Notes: generated by a model from the sequence alone, not told the origin. Counted from the first letter of the stretch, positions 54,308-63,777 are shown. The stretch is 64,000 nucleotides of DNA from Rhizobacter sp. OV335 (GCF_900142965.1 NZ_FRCQ01000006.1:173278-237277); one strand, 5' to 3'. Numbers and translations are program-made.

Positions 54308-54549
54308 CCAGCGGCCTCAGGGGCGGGCGGGTTGGGCGCCAGCACGCGGATGCGCGTGCCGGTCAGCCCGACCACCTGCCCCGCCCTGATCTTGCAGGTC
54401 TTGCGCAGCTCGGCCTGCCCGTCAACCTCCACGTTGCCTTCGGCGACGAGCATCTTCGCGGCACCGCCGCTGTGGCAGACGCCGGTGGCTTTCAGCAGCG
54501 CATCGAGCGGGATGAAGTCACCGCGCAGTTCGAAATCGATCAGGTTCAT
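54304..54549 (-). CDS. S4 domain RNA-binding protein (YbcJ-like)
   Basis: 81-residue single S4 domain. IDFELRGDFIPLDALLKATG and GGAAKMLVAEGNVEVDGQAE are the RNA-binding helix-strand motif of the S4 superfamily, close to YbcJ. It binds RNA, perhaps ribosomal, without a catalytic domain. The ATG overlaps the luciferase-like gene (54546-54549), so it is the fourth gene of the formaldehyde operon. Confidence 0.9.
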   Translation of the reverse strand: MNLIDFELRGDFIPLDALLKATGVCHSGGAAKMLVAEGNVEVDGQAELRKTCKIRAGQVVGLTGTRIRVLAPNPPAPEAAG

Positions 54550-55529
54550 GCGGCGAATTGTCGCGCGAGCAGCCCATACGAATGGCGCCGCACCGCGGGA
54601 TCGTGCGCCCAGGTGTTGATCACGAGTTCTTCGAGCCCGAAGTCGCTCGCCAGCGCACGCAGCTTGTCGGTCACCTGAGAGGCCGTACCGACGAAAGCCT
54701 TGCGCCGCATCGGCTCGATCGTGGCCAGTTCGTCGGGCGTGAAACCCCGCTCGGCGATCTGATCCGGCGATTGCAGCGGCCCGAGCAGCCCGCGGTTGCG
54801 ATCGACCCGCCAACGCTCGCGGCTCAGGGCCAGGTGCAACGCAGCCTCTTCAGTGTCTGCTGCCAATGCCCACACACACACGGTCGCATGCGGCTTCGGA
54901 TGACGCTCGCTCGGCTGGTAGAGCCGGTGGTACAGGTCGAGCGCCTGTTCCGCCCCTTGCCCGTCGGTGAAGAAGTACGCGAACGCATAGGGCAAGCCGA
55001 ACTGCGCCGCCATCTGCGCGCCGTAGTCGGAGCTGCCGAGGATCCACACCTCGGGCGCATGCTCGCCACGCGGGTGCGCAACGATGCCCCGGTGGCGCAG
55101 TCCGTTGGTCCAGGCCTGCAGATCGCGCACCTGCTCCGGAAAATGCTCGGCGCTCCCGTACGCATGCGGATTCAGCGCCTGCGCGGTGCGCATGTCGCCG
55201 CCCGGTGCACGCCCCACCCCGAGATCGATGCGGCCCGGAGCCAGCGCTTCGAGCACGCGGAACTGCTCCGACACCTTCAGCGCCGCGTAGTGCGGCAGCA
55301 TCACGCCGGCACTGCCGATGCGGATGCGCGTCGTGCGGGCGGCGATCGCGGCCATCAGGATCTCGGGCGCACTGCCCACGATCGTCGGCAGGCTGTGGTG
55401 CTCGCTGACCCAGAAGCGTTCGTAGCCGAGGGCTTCGCAGTGCTGGGCGAGTTCGAGGGTGTCGCGGATGGCGGCGTCCTCGCCTTGGCCGCTCAAAGCG
55501 ACGGATTGGTCCAGGACTGAGAGTTTCAT
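54546..55529 (-). CDS. Luciferase-like (LLM class) flavin monooxygenase
   Basis: 327-residue TIM-barrel flavoprotein of the bacterial luciferase family. Support: YERFWVSEHHSLPTIVGSAP near residue 37, RIRIGSAGVMLPHYAALKVS, RIDLGVGRAPGGD and LGSSDYGAQMAAQFGLPYAF. It would use reduced FMN and oxygen on an unknown substrate. Coupled by ATGA overlaps to fghA upstream (55526-55529) and the S4 gene downstream, which ties it to formaldehyde metabolism by position only. Confidence 0.9.
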   Translation of the reverse strand: MKLSVLDQSVALSGQGEDAAIRDTLELAQHCEALGYERFWVSEHHSLPTIVGSAPEILMAAIAARTTRIRIGSAGVMLPHYAALKVSEQFRVLEALAPGRIDLGVGRAPGGDMRTAQALNPHAYGSAEHFPEQVRDLQAWTNGLRHRGIVAHPRGEHAPEVWILGSSDYGAQMAAQFGLPYAFAYFFTDGQGAEQALDLYHRLYQPSERHPKPHATVCVWALAADTEEAALHLALSRERWRVDRNRGLLGPLQSPDQIAERGFTPDELATIEPMRRKAFVGTASQVTDKLRALASDFGLEELVINTWAHDPAVRRHSYGLLARQFAA

Positions 55530-56359
55530 GAGAGTCCCTCGGCGTGATGCGCAATGTGATCCGCCACGAAGGTCGAGATGAAGTAGTAGCCGTGATCGAA
55601 GCCCGCATGGCGTCGCAGCGTCAACGGCTGACCGGCAGCGTTGCAAGCCGCTTCGAACAGATCCGGATGCAGCTGCGTCGCGAGGAATTTGTCGGACAAG
55701 CCCTGGTCGATCAGCAGATGCGAGGTGCGCGCCCCGGCCTTCACGAGTTCGGTTGCATCGTGCGCGCGCCACACATCGCGGTCCTCGCCCAAGTAGCCGC
55801 GAAACGCCTTCTCGCCCCACGGGCTCTGCATCGGTGCGGCAATCGGCGCAAAGGCCGACACGCTTCGGAACAGCGATGGATGCTTCAGGCCCAGCGTCAG
55901 CGCGCCATGCCCGCCCATCGAATGCCCGAACAGGCCCAGGCGGCTGGTGTCCGCCTGGAATTGCGCCTCGAGCAACACCGGCAGCTCCTGCGTCAGCCAG
56001 GTGGCCATGCGCCAGTTCGCACGCCACGGCGCCTCGGTGGCGTCGAGGTAGAAGCTCGCGGCCGTTCCGAAATCCCACGAGGCATCGGCCTCGGCGATGC
56101 CGGTGCCGCGCGGGCTGGTGTCCGGCGTCACCAGCATCAGCCCATGCTTCGCCGCATGCTGCTGTGCGCCGGCCTTCATCGCGAAGGTCTGCTCGTTGCA
56201 CTCGAGTCCGGCGAGGTAGACCAGCACCGGCACGCGCTGCGACGCAGCTTGCGGCGGCCTGAAGACGCCGAAGCGCATCGGCAGGCCGATCGCGTCGGAC
56301 GCATGCTCGTGAAAACCTTGCACGCCGCCGAAGCAGGCGTGCTCCGACAAGGTCTTCAT
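55526..56359 (-). CDS. fghA: S-formylglutathione hydrolase
   Basis: Esterase (alpha/beta hydrolase) that splits S-formylglutathione into formate and glutathione, the second step of formaldehyde detoxification. 277 residues from ATG 56359: HACFGGVQGFHEHASD at the start, YLAGLECNEQTF, PDTSPRGTGI and nucleophile Ser147 in FGHSMGGHGAL. Asp and His of the triad lie further on. ATG 56359 gives the family N-terminus; ATG 56389 overlaps the frmA stop and would add ten residues. Second gene in the operon behind frmA. Confidence 0.94.
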   Translation of the reverse strand: MKTLSEHACFGGVQGFHEHASDAIGLPMRFGVFRPPQAASQRVPVLVYLAGLECNEQTFAMKAGAQQHAAKHGLMLVTPDTSPRGTGIAEADASWDFGTAASFYLDATEAPWRANWRMATWLTQELPVLLEAQFQADTSRLGLFGHSMGGHGALTLGLKHPSLFRSVSAFAPIAAPMQSPWGEKAFRGYLGEDRDVWRAHDATELVKAGARTSHLLIDQGLSDKFLATQLHPDLFEAACNAAGQPLTLRRHAGFDHGYYFISTFVADHIAHHAEGLS

Positions 56360-56381
56360 CGCCGGGCCGTCAGTCACGCTC

Positions 56382-57491
56382 TTAGTCATACACCACCACC
56401 GAACGGATCGATTCGCCACGCTTCATCAGCTCGAAGCCGTGGTTGATGTCGTTCAGTGCCAGCTTGTGCGTGATCAGCTCGTCGATGCGCAGCTTGCCGT
56501 CCATGTACCAGTCGACGATCTTCGGCACGTCGGTGCGGCCGCGCGCGCCACCGAAGGCCGAGCCCTTCCACTCGCGCCCCGTCACCAGCTGGAACGGGCG
56601 CGTCGAGATCTCCTGGCCGGCGGCCGCCACGCCGATGATGATGCTCTGGCCCCAGCCCTTGTGGCAGCACTCCAGCGCCTGCCGCATCGTCGTCGTGTTG
56701 CCGATGCACTCGAAGCTGTAGTCGGCGCCGCCATCGGTCAGCTGCACGATCGCGTCGACCACGTTGTCGACCTCGCGCGGATTGATGAAGTGCGTCATGC
56801 CGAAGCTGCGCGCCATCGCCTCGCGGGCCGGGTTCAGGTCGACGCCGATGATCTTGTCGGCACCCACCATCCTCGCGCCCTGGATCACGTTCAGGCCGAT
56901 GCCGCCCAGGCCGAACACCACCACGTTCGCACCCGCCTCCACCTTCGCGGTGAAGATCACCGCGCCGACGCCGGTCGTCACGCCGCAGCCGATGTAGCAG
57001 ACCTTGTCGAACGGCGCGTCCGACCGGATCTTCGCCAGCGCGATCTCGGGCACCACGATGTGGTTGCTGAAAGTCGACGTGCCCATGTAGTGCAGGATCG
57101 GCTGGCCGTCGATCGAGAAGCGGCTCGTCGCATCGGGCATCAGGCCCTTGCCCTGCGTGCCGCGGATCAGCTGGCACAGGTTGGTCTTGCGCGACAGGCA
57201 GAACTTGCACTGCCGGCACTCCGGCGTGTACAGCGGGATCACGTGGTCGTCGCGCTTCAGGCTGGTGACCCCCGGCCCCACCTCCAGCACCACGCCCGCG
57301 CCCTCATGGCCGAGGATCGCCGGGAACAGGCCCTCGGGATCGGCACCCGACAGTGTGAACTCGTCGGTGTGGCAGATGCCGGTCGCCTTCACCTGCACCA
57401 GCACCTCGCCGGCGCGCGGCGGTGCCAGGTCGACCGTCTCGATGCTCAGCGGTTGACCGGCCTTCCAGGCCACGGCGGCTTTCGTCTTCAT
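56382..57491 (-). CDS. frmA: S-(hydroxymethyl)glutathione dehydrogenase / class III alcohol dehydrogenase
   Basis: Oxidises the formaldehyde-glutathione adduct to S-formylglutathione with NAD; class III zinc alcohol dehydrogenase (also named adhC). 369 residues, normal length. Catalytic zinc ligands: Cys in ATGICHTDE, His and Glu in LGHEGAG and the later Cys (IGCGVTTG); structural zinc cluster PECRQCKFCLSRKTNLC. NAD fold VVFGLGGIGLNVIQG. ATG 57491 has AAGGAG seven bases upstream. First gene of the operon frmA-fghA-LLM-S4. Formaldehyde-responsive FrmR is not adjacent. Confidence 0.96.
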   Translation of the reverse strand: MKTKAAVAWKAGQPLSIETVDLAPPRAGEVLVQVKATGICHTDEFTLSGADPEGLFPAILGHEGAGVVLEVGPGVTSLKRDDHVIPLYTPECRQCKFCLSRKTNLCQLIRGTQGKGLMPDATSRFSIDGQPILHYMGTSTFSNHIVVPEIALAKIRSDAPFDKVCYIGCGVTTGVGAVIFTAKVEAGANVVVFGLGGIGLNVIQGARMVGADKIIGVDLNPAREAMARSFGMTHFINPREVDNVVDAIVQLTDGGADYSFECIGNTTTMRQALECCHKGWGQSIIIGVAAAGQEISTRPFQLVTGREWKGSAFGGARGRTDVPKIVDWYMDGKLRIDELITHKLALNDINHGFELMKRGESIRSVVVYD

Positions 57492-57798
57492 GGGCAACTC
57501 CTTGCAAGCCGAGGGTCGGCGTTGGGCCGGCATTGTGCGGCGCGGCCGGCCGGGCGTCGGCATGTCGTGTGGAAACACCGTCACCGGCCACGATTCTCGG
57601 AGCAGTGTGCGGAATGTCCCGACCCGTGGTGTATATTCGCCGCACAGGTATACGCAAGGCTGTGGTTGTGAGTGATCTTTTGCGACGCCGTGCTGGTTCC
57701 AGCCCGGTTCTGTTGAAATCCCCGAATAACTCTTGAGTGTCTCTGCATGCGTCGGCATGTGCTGCCGCATTACTACTGATAGAAATAGGAAAACGTCC
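57492..57798. other. Divergent intergenic region, cold-shock leader
   Basis: 307 bases between frmA and the cold-shock gene. No coding signal. The part nearest the cold-shock start is AT-richer and long, as expected for the structured 5' leader of cold-shock mRNAs. A TATATT sequence at about 57631 could be a -10 element, but no convincing -35 is present. Confidence 0.45.
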
Positions 57799-58008
57799 AT
57801 GACGACGCAAACCGGTACCGTGAAGTGGTTCAACGAGAGCAAGGGCTACGGCTTCATCGCTCAAGACGCGGGCGGCGCTGACCTGTTCGCCCACTTCCGT
57901 GACATCCAGGGCAACGGTTTCAAGACGCTGCTGGAAAACCAGCGCGTGGAATTCGAAGTGAAGCAAGGCCAGAAGGGCCTGCAAGCCGCGAACATTCGCG
58001 TGCTGTGA
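57799..58008 (+). CDS. Cold-shock protein (CspA family)
   Basis: 69-residue single cold-shock domain that binds single-stranded RNA and DNA and keeps mRNA unfolded in the cold. RNP1 motif is KGYGFIAQD and RNP2 is LFAHFRDI, with [11 protein letters not shown] before them. Long leader and AGGA upstream of ATG 57799. Terminated by a strong hairpin 51 bases after the stop. Likely regulated post-transcriptionally through its leader. Confidence 0.96.
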   Translation: MTTQTGTVKWFNESKGYGFIAQDAGGADLFAHFRDIQGNGFKTLLENQRVEFEVKQGQKGLQAANIRVL

Positions 58009-58058
58009 TGCAGCGCAGGGCGCAAGCCCTGTCTAGCAAGCTTTAACCAGCAAGACGA

Positions 58059-58086
58059 ACGCGGCCCCCGGGCCGCGTTTTCTTTT
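58059..58086 (+). terminator. Rho-independent terminator after the cold-shock gene
   Basis: ACGCGGCC-cccg-GGCCGCGT perfect 8-bp stem followed by TTTCTTTT. It ends the cold-shock transcript and faces the convergent BON gene. Confidence 0.9.
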
Positions 58087-58100
58087 GGGGAGGACGTCCC

Positions 58101-58565
58101 TTACTGCTTGACCTGCGCCGTCTCGATCGCCAGCTTGTTGTCGACGCCGCTCACGCCCTTCACCGCCATCGCGATGCGCTCGGCCCGCTGGCGGGCGTCC
58201 TCGCTCGGTGCCGAGCCGTACAGCGCGACCTTGCCATCGTGCGTGTCGACGTTCACGCGCAGCGCGCTGAGGTCCGGGTCCTTCGCGATGTCGGCCTTGA
58301 TCGATGCCGTGATCGCCCCGTCGGTGATCGACTGGCCGATCTGCGAGGTGCCGTCCTGGCTCGCCTGCGACGCATCGCGGGCAGCAGCCTTCACATCGGC
58401 GACCGACTGCTTCGCGTTCTGCTTCATCTGGTCGGCCGTCTGCTCGGCGGTCGACACCGCCGAATCGAGCTTCTGCCCGACGGTGCGGTGGTCGCTCGAA
58501 TCACACCCCGCTGCCAGCGCGACGACCGGTGCGGTCACGCACAAGGTCCACAAGAGCTTGCTCAT
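58101..58565 (-). CDS. BON domain lipoprotein (paralogue B)
   Basis: 154 residues with lipobox AAGC (Cys21), a helical middle rich in Ala, Gln, Asp and Lys and a C-terminal BON domain (ITASIKADIAKDPDLSALRV, NVDTHDGKVALYGSAPSEDA). Same architecture and closely similar BON domain to the gene at 36481-36951, so the two are paralogues. Located downstream of the lipocalin gene (12 bases), so the two may form a small envelope-stress operon. Confidence 0.9.
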   Translation of the reverse strand: MSKLLWTLCVTAPVVALAAGCDSSDHRTVGQKLDSAVSTAEQTADQMKQNAKQSVADVKAAARDASQASQDGTSQIGQSITDGAITASIKADIAKDPDLSALRVNVDTHDGKVALYGSAPSEDARQRAERIAMAVKGVSGVDNKLAIETAQVKQ

Positions 58566-58576
58566 ATCGGTCTCCT

Positions 58577-59179
58577 TCAGATCAACGGAACATGGCGCGC
58601 CACCTGCGGCGCCGCGGCGGCCTGCGGTGTCTGCACGAGGCGATTCACCGGGTAGCCGTCGGCGCGCAGCCGCGCGACGATGCCGTCGTAGAGCGCACCG
58701 TCCATCTGCGGCGTGCGCGAAAGAATCCACAGGTACTCGCGCGACGGCTCGCTGACCACCGCATAGCGGTAGTCGGCATCGAGCATCACGACCCAGTAGT
58801 CGCCGCGTCCCACCGGCATCCAGCGCAGCCAGGTCGGCAGGAAGCTGACCTTCAGCTTCGCGCCGCTGTCGTCGCCCTTCACCGGCGTCGCGCGCCCCAC
58901 CGAGACGGCAAAGGTCGAATCGGCCGCGCGACAGCGGTTGATCACCTTGATGGCGCCGCTGCCGGTGGGCTGGTAGGTGGCGGTGACGTTGCCTTCGCAC
59001 TTCGCCTGGAAGCTGTTCGGCAAGCGCGCGAGTTCGTACCACGTGCCTGAGTAGCGCTGCGCGTCGAGCGACGCGACGCTGCGCACCGGCAGCGCGTCCT
59101 GCCCTGCGGCCAGCGCCAGCGCGACGCTCGCCACGGCCAGGCTGGCCACGGTCAGGATCGAGGTGAGGCTCAGGCGCAT
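58577..59179 (-). CDS. Lipocalin family protein (Blc-like)
   Basis: 200 residues with an N-terminal signal peptide, without a clear lipobox. The lipocalin signature is RYSGTWYELARLPN (43-55), followed by GNVTATYQPT, VINRCRAADS, YWVVMLDADYRYAVVSEPSR and the closing LWILSRTP. E. coli Blc binds lysophospholipid at the outer membrane; a lipid-binding envelope role is likely here. TGGAGA lies before the ATG. Probably cotranscribed with the BON lipoprotein. Confidence 0.9.
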   Translation of the reverse strand: MRLSLTSILTVASLAVASVALALAAGQDALPVRSVASLDAQRYSGTWYELARLPNSFQAKCEGNVTATYQPTGSGAIKVINRCRAADSTFAVSVGRATPVKGDDSGAKLKVSFLPTWLRWMPVGRGDYWVVMLDADYRYAVVSEPSREYLWILSRTPQMDGALYDGIVARLRADGYPVNRLVQTPQAAAAPQVARHVPLI

Positions 59180-59361
59180 CGCAGTCTCCAGGCAGGTCTT
59201 GTTTGTCGGATCGGTCGACCCGGTTGATGCAGGCCACTGTAGGTTCGCCCCCTGCCCCACCCTGTCGGCGCGCCGCCTGATCGGCTGTCGGACAAGGTCG
59301 ACATCGGCGCTACCATCGACCGGCGCATCCCGAGAACACAACACATCCAGGAGACAACGCC

Positions 59362-60390
59362 ATGACGAGCAGCCTCGTGAACCAGCAGATCCGCCTTGCC
59401 GCCCGCCCCGTGGGCCTGCCCACCGCCGACAACTGGCAGTTCACGACCGAGCCGGTCGCCGAGCCCGAGGCCGGCGGGGTGCTCGTGAAGACGCAAACGC
59501 TGTCGCTCGACCCGGCGATGCGCGGCTGGATGAACGAAGGCAAGAGCTACATCCCGCCGGTGGGCATCGGCGAGGTGATGCGCGCCGGCGGCATCGGCAC
59601 CGTCGTCGCGTCGAAGAACCCCGCCTTCGCGGTCGGCGACATCGTCAGTGCCACGCTCGGCGTGCAGCAGTACTGCGTGATCGCCGAGGCCGGCATCCGC
59701 CGCCACGGGCTGTTCAAGATCGACCCGCGCCTGGGCACGCCGATGCAGTGGCTCAACGTGCTCGGCATGCCCGGCATGACGGCGTACTTCGGGCTGATGG
59801 ACGTCGGCCAGCCGAAGGCCGGCGAGACCGTCGTCGTCTCGGGGGCGGCCGGCGCCGTCGGGCAGACGGTCGGCCAGCTCGCCAAGGCCAAAGGCCTGCG
59901 CGCGGTCGGCATCGCCGGCGGGCCCGCCAAGTGCGAGTGGGTCGTCAAGGAGCTGGGCTTCGACGCCTGCATCGACTACAAGGCCGGCCCGGTGAAAGAC
60001 GGCCTGAAGCAGCACTGCCCGAATGGCGTCGACATCTATTTCGACAACGTCGGCGGCGAGATCCTCGACGCCGTGCTGACGCGCATCAACCGCCATGCCC
60101 GCATCGTGATCTGCGGCGCAATCAGCCAGTACAACAACACGACGCCGGTGAAGGGCCCCGCCAACTACCTGTCGCTGCTGGTCAACCGCGCCCGCATGGA
60201 GGGCATGGTGGTGTTCGACTACGCCGACCGCTACCCGGTCGCGATCGCCGAGCTGGGCGAGCTGCTGCAGGCCGGGCGCATCAAGAGCCGCGAAGACGTG
60301 GTCACCGGGCTCGACAACTTCCCGCAGGCGCTGCTGAAGCTGTTCAGCGGCGAGAACTTCGGCAAGCTGGTGCTGCAGGTCGCGGCCTGA
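59362..60390 (+). CDS. NADP-dependent oxidoreductase (zinc-free MDR/CurA-like)
   Basis: 342-residue quinone-reductase-type enzyme of the medium-chain family without zinc ligands. VSGAAGAVGQTVGQLAKAKG is the NADP fold, and LRAVGIAGGPAKCEWVVKEL, DIYFDNVGGEILDAVL and ISQYNN fit the leukotriene B4 dehydrogenase/CurA subgroup, which reduces alkenal or curcumin-like double bonds. CCAGGAG precedes ATG 59362. It is a monocistronic gene; substrate unknown. Confidence 0.9.
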   Translation: MTSSLVNQQIRLAARPVGLPTADNWQFTTEPVAEPEAGGVLVKTQTLSLDPAMRGWMNEGKSYIPPVGIGEVMRAGGIGTVVASKNPAFAVGDIVSATLGVQQYCVIAEAGIRRHGLFKIDPRLGTPMQWLNVLGMPGMTAYFGLMDVGQPKAGETVVVSGAAGAVGQTVGQLAKAKGLRAVGIAGGPAKCEWVVKELGFDACIDYKAGPVKDGLKQHCPNGVDIYFDNVGGEILDAVLTRINRHARIVICGAISQYNNTTPVKGPANYLSLLVNRARMEGMVVFDYADRYPVAIAELGELLQAGRIKSREDVVTGLDNFPQALLKLFSGENFGKLVLQVAA

Positions 60391-60462
60391 GCCCCACAGA
60401 CAGGCGTCCCTGCGGGCAAGTGCGCTGGACGCCTGCGGCATTCGGCCCAACACTTGCCTTCC

Positions 60463-63400
60463 ATGGCTGTCCCTGACGTGCCCCTCGATGCGCCCCCCGG
60501 CATGCCCGCTCCCGGCGTGGCGGCCGCGCATGCCCTGCTGGCGGCGAGCCCGGATGCACTGCTGCAGCTCGACCAGGCCGGCCGCATCGCGTGGAGCAAC
60601 GGCCGCCTCGAGGCCGTTTGCGGCCTGCCGGCCGGTGCGCTGGCGGGCCGCGATGTGCGCGAGCTGCTCGGCCTGCCGCCGCAGGCCGCGCTGGCGGCCG
60701 AGGCCCACCGCTGGACCCCGCCTTCGGGCACGCCGCGCTGGCTGAGCTTGCAGTCGCCGGGGCCGCAGCTGCTGGTGGTGCGAGACATCACCGAGTTGCG
60801 CACGCTCGGCGACGAGGCCCGCCGGCTGGCCGAGCTGCTCGACATGGCGCAGGAGTTCGGCCGCCTCGGCGTCTGGGAGCGCGACATCCCGTCCGGCGAG
60901 GGCCGCTGGGACCGCCACATGTTCCGCTTCTTCGGCATGGACCCCGCCGACGGCACGCCGAATTTCGCGCTCACGTCGCAGCGCATCCACCCGGACGACC
61001 GCGTCGACCCGAAGATGTTCGAGTCGATGAACCAGCCCGGCCAGTACAGCCGGCGCTACCGCATCGTGTGGCCCGACGGCCGGATGCGGCGCGTGCATTC
61101 GCAGTGGGAAGTGAAGCCCGACGCCGGCGGCACGCCGACGCGGGCGATCGGCATCCTGGTCGACGACACCGAGGCCTACGAGCTCGCCGAATCGTTCAAC
61201 GACACCAGCGCGCAACTGAAGATCGCGGTCGACCTGGGCAACATCGCGATCTGGCGCCACGACCTGAAGCGCAACCGCATGTATTACAACGAGCGTGCGT
61301 ACCAGGTGCTCGACATCACGCCACGGCCCGAAGGCATGTCGCTCGACGAGGTGCGCGCGCTGATCCACCCCGACGACCTGCCACAGGTACTGGCCACCTC
61401 GCAGGCCGCGCTGCGCTCGGACCGGCCGGTCGACATGGAGGCCCGCTACCGCCGCCCGGACGGCAGCTTCCGCTACGTGCTGACGCGCCGCGTCGTGCGC
61501 CGCGATGCCGACGGCACGCCGATCGAGTTCGTCGGCGTCGCGCTCGACGTGACCGAGCAGGTCGAGCACACCCGGCGCGCGACCGAGATGGCCAAACGGC
61601 TGGAGATCGCCGCCACCGCGGCCGGCCTGGGCATCTGGAGCCGCGACCCGGAGACGCGCCGCGCCGAATGGAACGACGAGATGTTCCGCATCATCGGCCG
61701 GCCGAAGGAGCGCGGCGTGCCCACCGGTGCCGAGTGGATGAACGAGGTGGTGCACCCCGACGACCGGGCCTTCATGGAGCGCGTGCGCGACGAGATCCGC
61801 GCGACGCCCGAGGTGTCGGTGGAGCACGAGTACCGCATCCGCCGCCCGGACGGCGAGCTGCGCTGGCTGGTGAACCGGGTGCGGCGCGAATCGCGCGACG
61901 GCCGGCCGATGCTGTTCGGCATCACGATCGACGTGACCGAACGCGTGAAGACCGAGGCGGCGCTGCGCAGCGCGAACGAACGCATCGGGCTGGCGGTGCG
62001 CAGCGTCGGCATCGGCACCTGGGAATGGCTGCCGGCCACCGACACGTCGGTCTGGGACGACGCGATGTTCCGGCTGCGCGGGCTGGAGCCTTCCGCGCAT
62101 GTGCCCGACGAGGCCGAGCGCGCGGCGCTGGTGCTGCCCGAAGACCGCGAGCGGGTGGCCGCGGCACTGGCCGAATCGGTGCGCAACCGCAGCAGCGCGG
62201 CCTACGAGTTCCGCGTCGTGTGGCCGGATGGTTCGGTGCACTGGCTCGCGTCGCGCTCGACCGCGGTGCTCGATGCCGGCGGCCAGGTGCACCGCCACAT
62301 GGGTGTCAACTGGGACATCACCGACGCGCGCAGCGCCGAGAGCGCGCGCCAGGAGCGCGCGGTCGCGCAGCGCGAGAGTTCGGCCAAGTCGGAGTTTCTC
62401 GCGCGCATGAGCCACGAGCTGCGCACGCCGCTGAACGCGGTGCTCGGCTTCGCGCAGCTGCTGCAGTTCGATGCGCGCGCGCTGACCGCCGATCACAACC
62501 ACAAGGTCGAGCACATTGCCGCCGCCGGCCGGCACCTGCTGTCGCTGATCAACGACGTGCTCGACCTGTCGAGCCTGGAGAGCGGCAACCTGCGGCTCGA
62601 CCTGCAGCCGCTCGCGCTGCACGAGGTGGTCTACGAGACGCTGCCGCTGGTCGAGGCGCTGGCGCGCGAGCACGGCGTGACGCTGCATGCCGACCGGCTG
62701 CAGGCGACGGTGTGCGCCGACCGCATCCGGCTGCGCCAGGTGCTGATCAACCTGCTGACCAACGGCATCAAGTACAACCGGCGCCATGGCCGCGTCACGT
62801 TGAGCTGCACGGTCGACGCGACGCACGTGACGCTGCGCGTCGAAGACACCGGCCGCGGCCTGCGGGCCGACCAATTGCCCCATTTGTTCGAGCCATTCAA
62901 CCGGCTGGGTCTCGAGAACGAAGGCATCGACGGCACCGGCATCGGGCTCGCCGTCGTCAAGGCGCTCGTCGAGCGCATGGAAGGAACCGTCATGGCCAGC
63001 AGTCAACCGGGCACGGGGTCGCAATTCGAGGTCCGCCTGCCGCGCGCCGATGCCGCGGCGCAGGCGCCGGCCGGCGTGGCGCCGCCGGCGGCGATGCCTG
63101 CACGCGGGCCGGCCCCCTCGCCGGACAGGCCCCGCGGGAAGGTGCTGTACATCGAGGACAACCCGGTCAATGTGCTGCTGGTCGAGGAACTGGTGCGCAG
63201 CCAGGCCGGCCTGTCGATCGAGTCGGCACCGAGCGGCGAGGCCGGTGTGGCGCGCGCCCGCGAGCTGCAGCCGGACCTGGTGTTGATCGACATGCAGCTG
63301 CCCGATTTCGACGGCTTCGAGGTGCTGCGGCGACTGCGTGCCCAGCCGGAGACGGCGGGCATCCGCTGCGTTGCGCTGTCGGCCAACGCAATGCCCGAAG

Positions 63401-63513
63401 ACATCGCGCGGGCCCGCGCTGCCGGGTTCGACGACTACTGGACCAAGCCGATCGACTTCGCCGAATTCCTCGGGGGACTCGACCGTCTCTTTCCGCCGCC
63501 TCCTGCTGGGTGA
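60463..63513 (+). CDS. Multi-PAS hybrid histidine kinase (PAS-HK-REC)
   Basis: 1016-residue soluble kinase. A string of PAS domains fills residues about 20-615 (first SPDALLQLDQAGRIAWSNG; further ones ending in PAC-type stretches such as VVRRDADGTPIEFVGVALDV and NRVRRESRDGRPMLFGITID). The kinase core has His651 ([20 protein letters not shown]), ATPase boxes NLLTNGIKYN, EDTGRGL and GTGIGL, and the final receiver has Asp943 (LVLIDMQLPDFDG). No membrane segment, so the stimulus is cytoplasmic, probably redox, light or a small ligand bound by a PAS. Start at ATG 60463 (TTG 60454 also possible). No partner gene downstream. Confidence 0.92.
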   Translation: MAVPDVPLDAPPGMPAPGVAAAHALLAASPDALLQLDQAGRIAWSNGRLEAVCGLPAGALAGRDVRELLGLPPQAALAAEAHRWTPPSGTPRWLSLQSPGPQLLVVRDITELRTLGDEARRLAELLDMAQEFGRLGVWERDIPSGEGRWDRHMFRFFGMDPADGTPNFALTSQRIHPDDRVDPKMFESMNQPGQYSRRYRIVWPDGRMRRVHSQWEVKPDAGGTPTRAIGILVDDTEAYELAESFNDTSAQLKIAVDLGNIAIWRHDLKRNRMYYNERAYQVLDITPRPEGMSLDEVRALIHPDDLPQVLATSQAALRSDRPVDMEARYRRPDGSFRYVLTRRVVRRDADGTPIEFVGVALDVTEQVEHTRRATEMAKRLEIAATAAGLGIWSRDPETRRAEWNDEMFRIIGRPKERGVPTGAEWMNEVVHPDDRAFMERVRDEIRATPEVSVEHEYRIRRPDGELRWLVNRVRRESRDGRPMLFGITIDVTERVKTEAALRSANERIGLAVRSVGIGTWEWLPATDTSVWDDAMFRLRGLEPSAHVPDEAERAALVLPEDRERVAAALAESVRNRSSAAYEFRVVWPDGSVHWLASRSTAVLDAGGQVHRHMGVNWDITDARSAESARQERAVAQRESSAKSEFLARMSHELRTPLNAVLGFAQLLQFDARALTADHNHKVEHIAAAGRHLLSLINDVLDLSSLESGNLRLDLQPLALHEVVYETLPLVEALAREHGVTLHADRLQATVCADRIRLRQVLINLLTNGIKYNRRHGRVTLSCTVDATHVTLRVEDTGRGLRADQLPHLFEPFNRLGLENEGIDGTGIGLAVVKALVERMEGTVMASSQPGTGSQFEVRLPRADAAAQAPAGVAPPAAMPARGPAPSPDRPRGKVLYIEDNPVNVLLVEELVRSQAGLSIESAPSGEAGVARARELQPDLVLIDMQLPDFDGFEVLRRLRAQPETAGIRCVALSANAMPEDIARARAAGFDDYWTKPIDFAEFLGGLDRLFPPPPAG

Positions 63514-63525
63514 TCTTGCTGTGCG

Positions 63526-63777
63526 CGTGGGCGGGGCGGCCGGGGGCAGGCTGTGGGGGCTCAGCTGGAGCGGTCGGCGCTGGCGCGCCGACTGCACGAA
63601 GAAGATCGGCTTCGAGGGTGCATCGCCAAACTCCCTCCACTCACTTCGTTCGTTGTGGTCAAACAGTGGCGATGAGTCGGTCTACGAAGCACGCTGGCGC
63701 GTGCCACCCTCGAAACCAATCTTCTCCGTCGCCCCAGAAGTCGCCCCCACAGCCTGCCCCCGGCCGCCCCGCCCACG
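63526..63777. repeat. Inverted repeat A, 35-bp perfect arms with nested repeat B
   Basis: Arms 63526-63560 and 63743-63777 are exact reverse complements over 35 bases, GC-rich (C-rich on one strand). Inside, 63601-63620 and 63705-63724 form a second, imperfect inverted pair (18 of 20 positions). The nested order A-B-B'-A' would let the single strand fold into one long hairpin around the sequence between B and B'. It starts 13 bases after the hybrid kinase stop. Confidence 0.8.

Noticed and set aside
59170..63597. Very long open frame (1475 codons) on the minus strand opposite the PAS kinase
   Set aside because: It runs antisense to two well-supported genes, is His/Arg/Gln-rich as GC-rich antisense frames are, and has no known motif. 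Lack of stop codons is explained by base composition.
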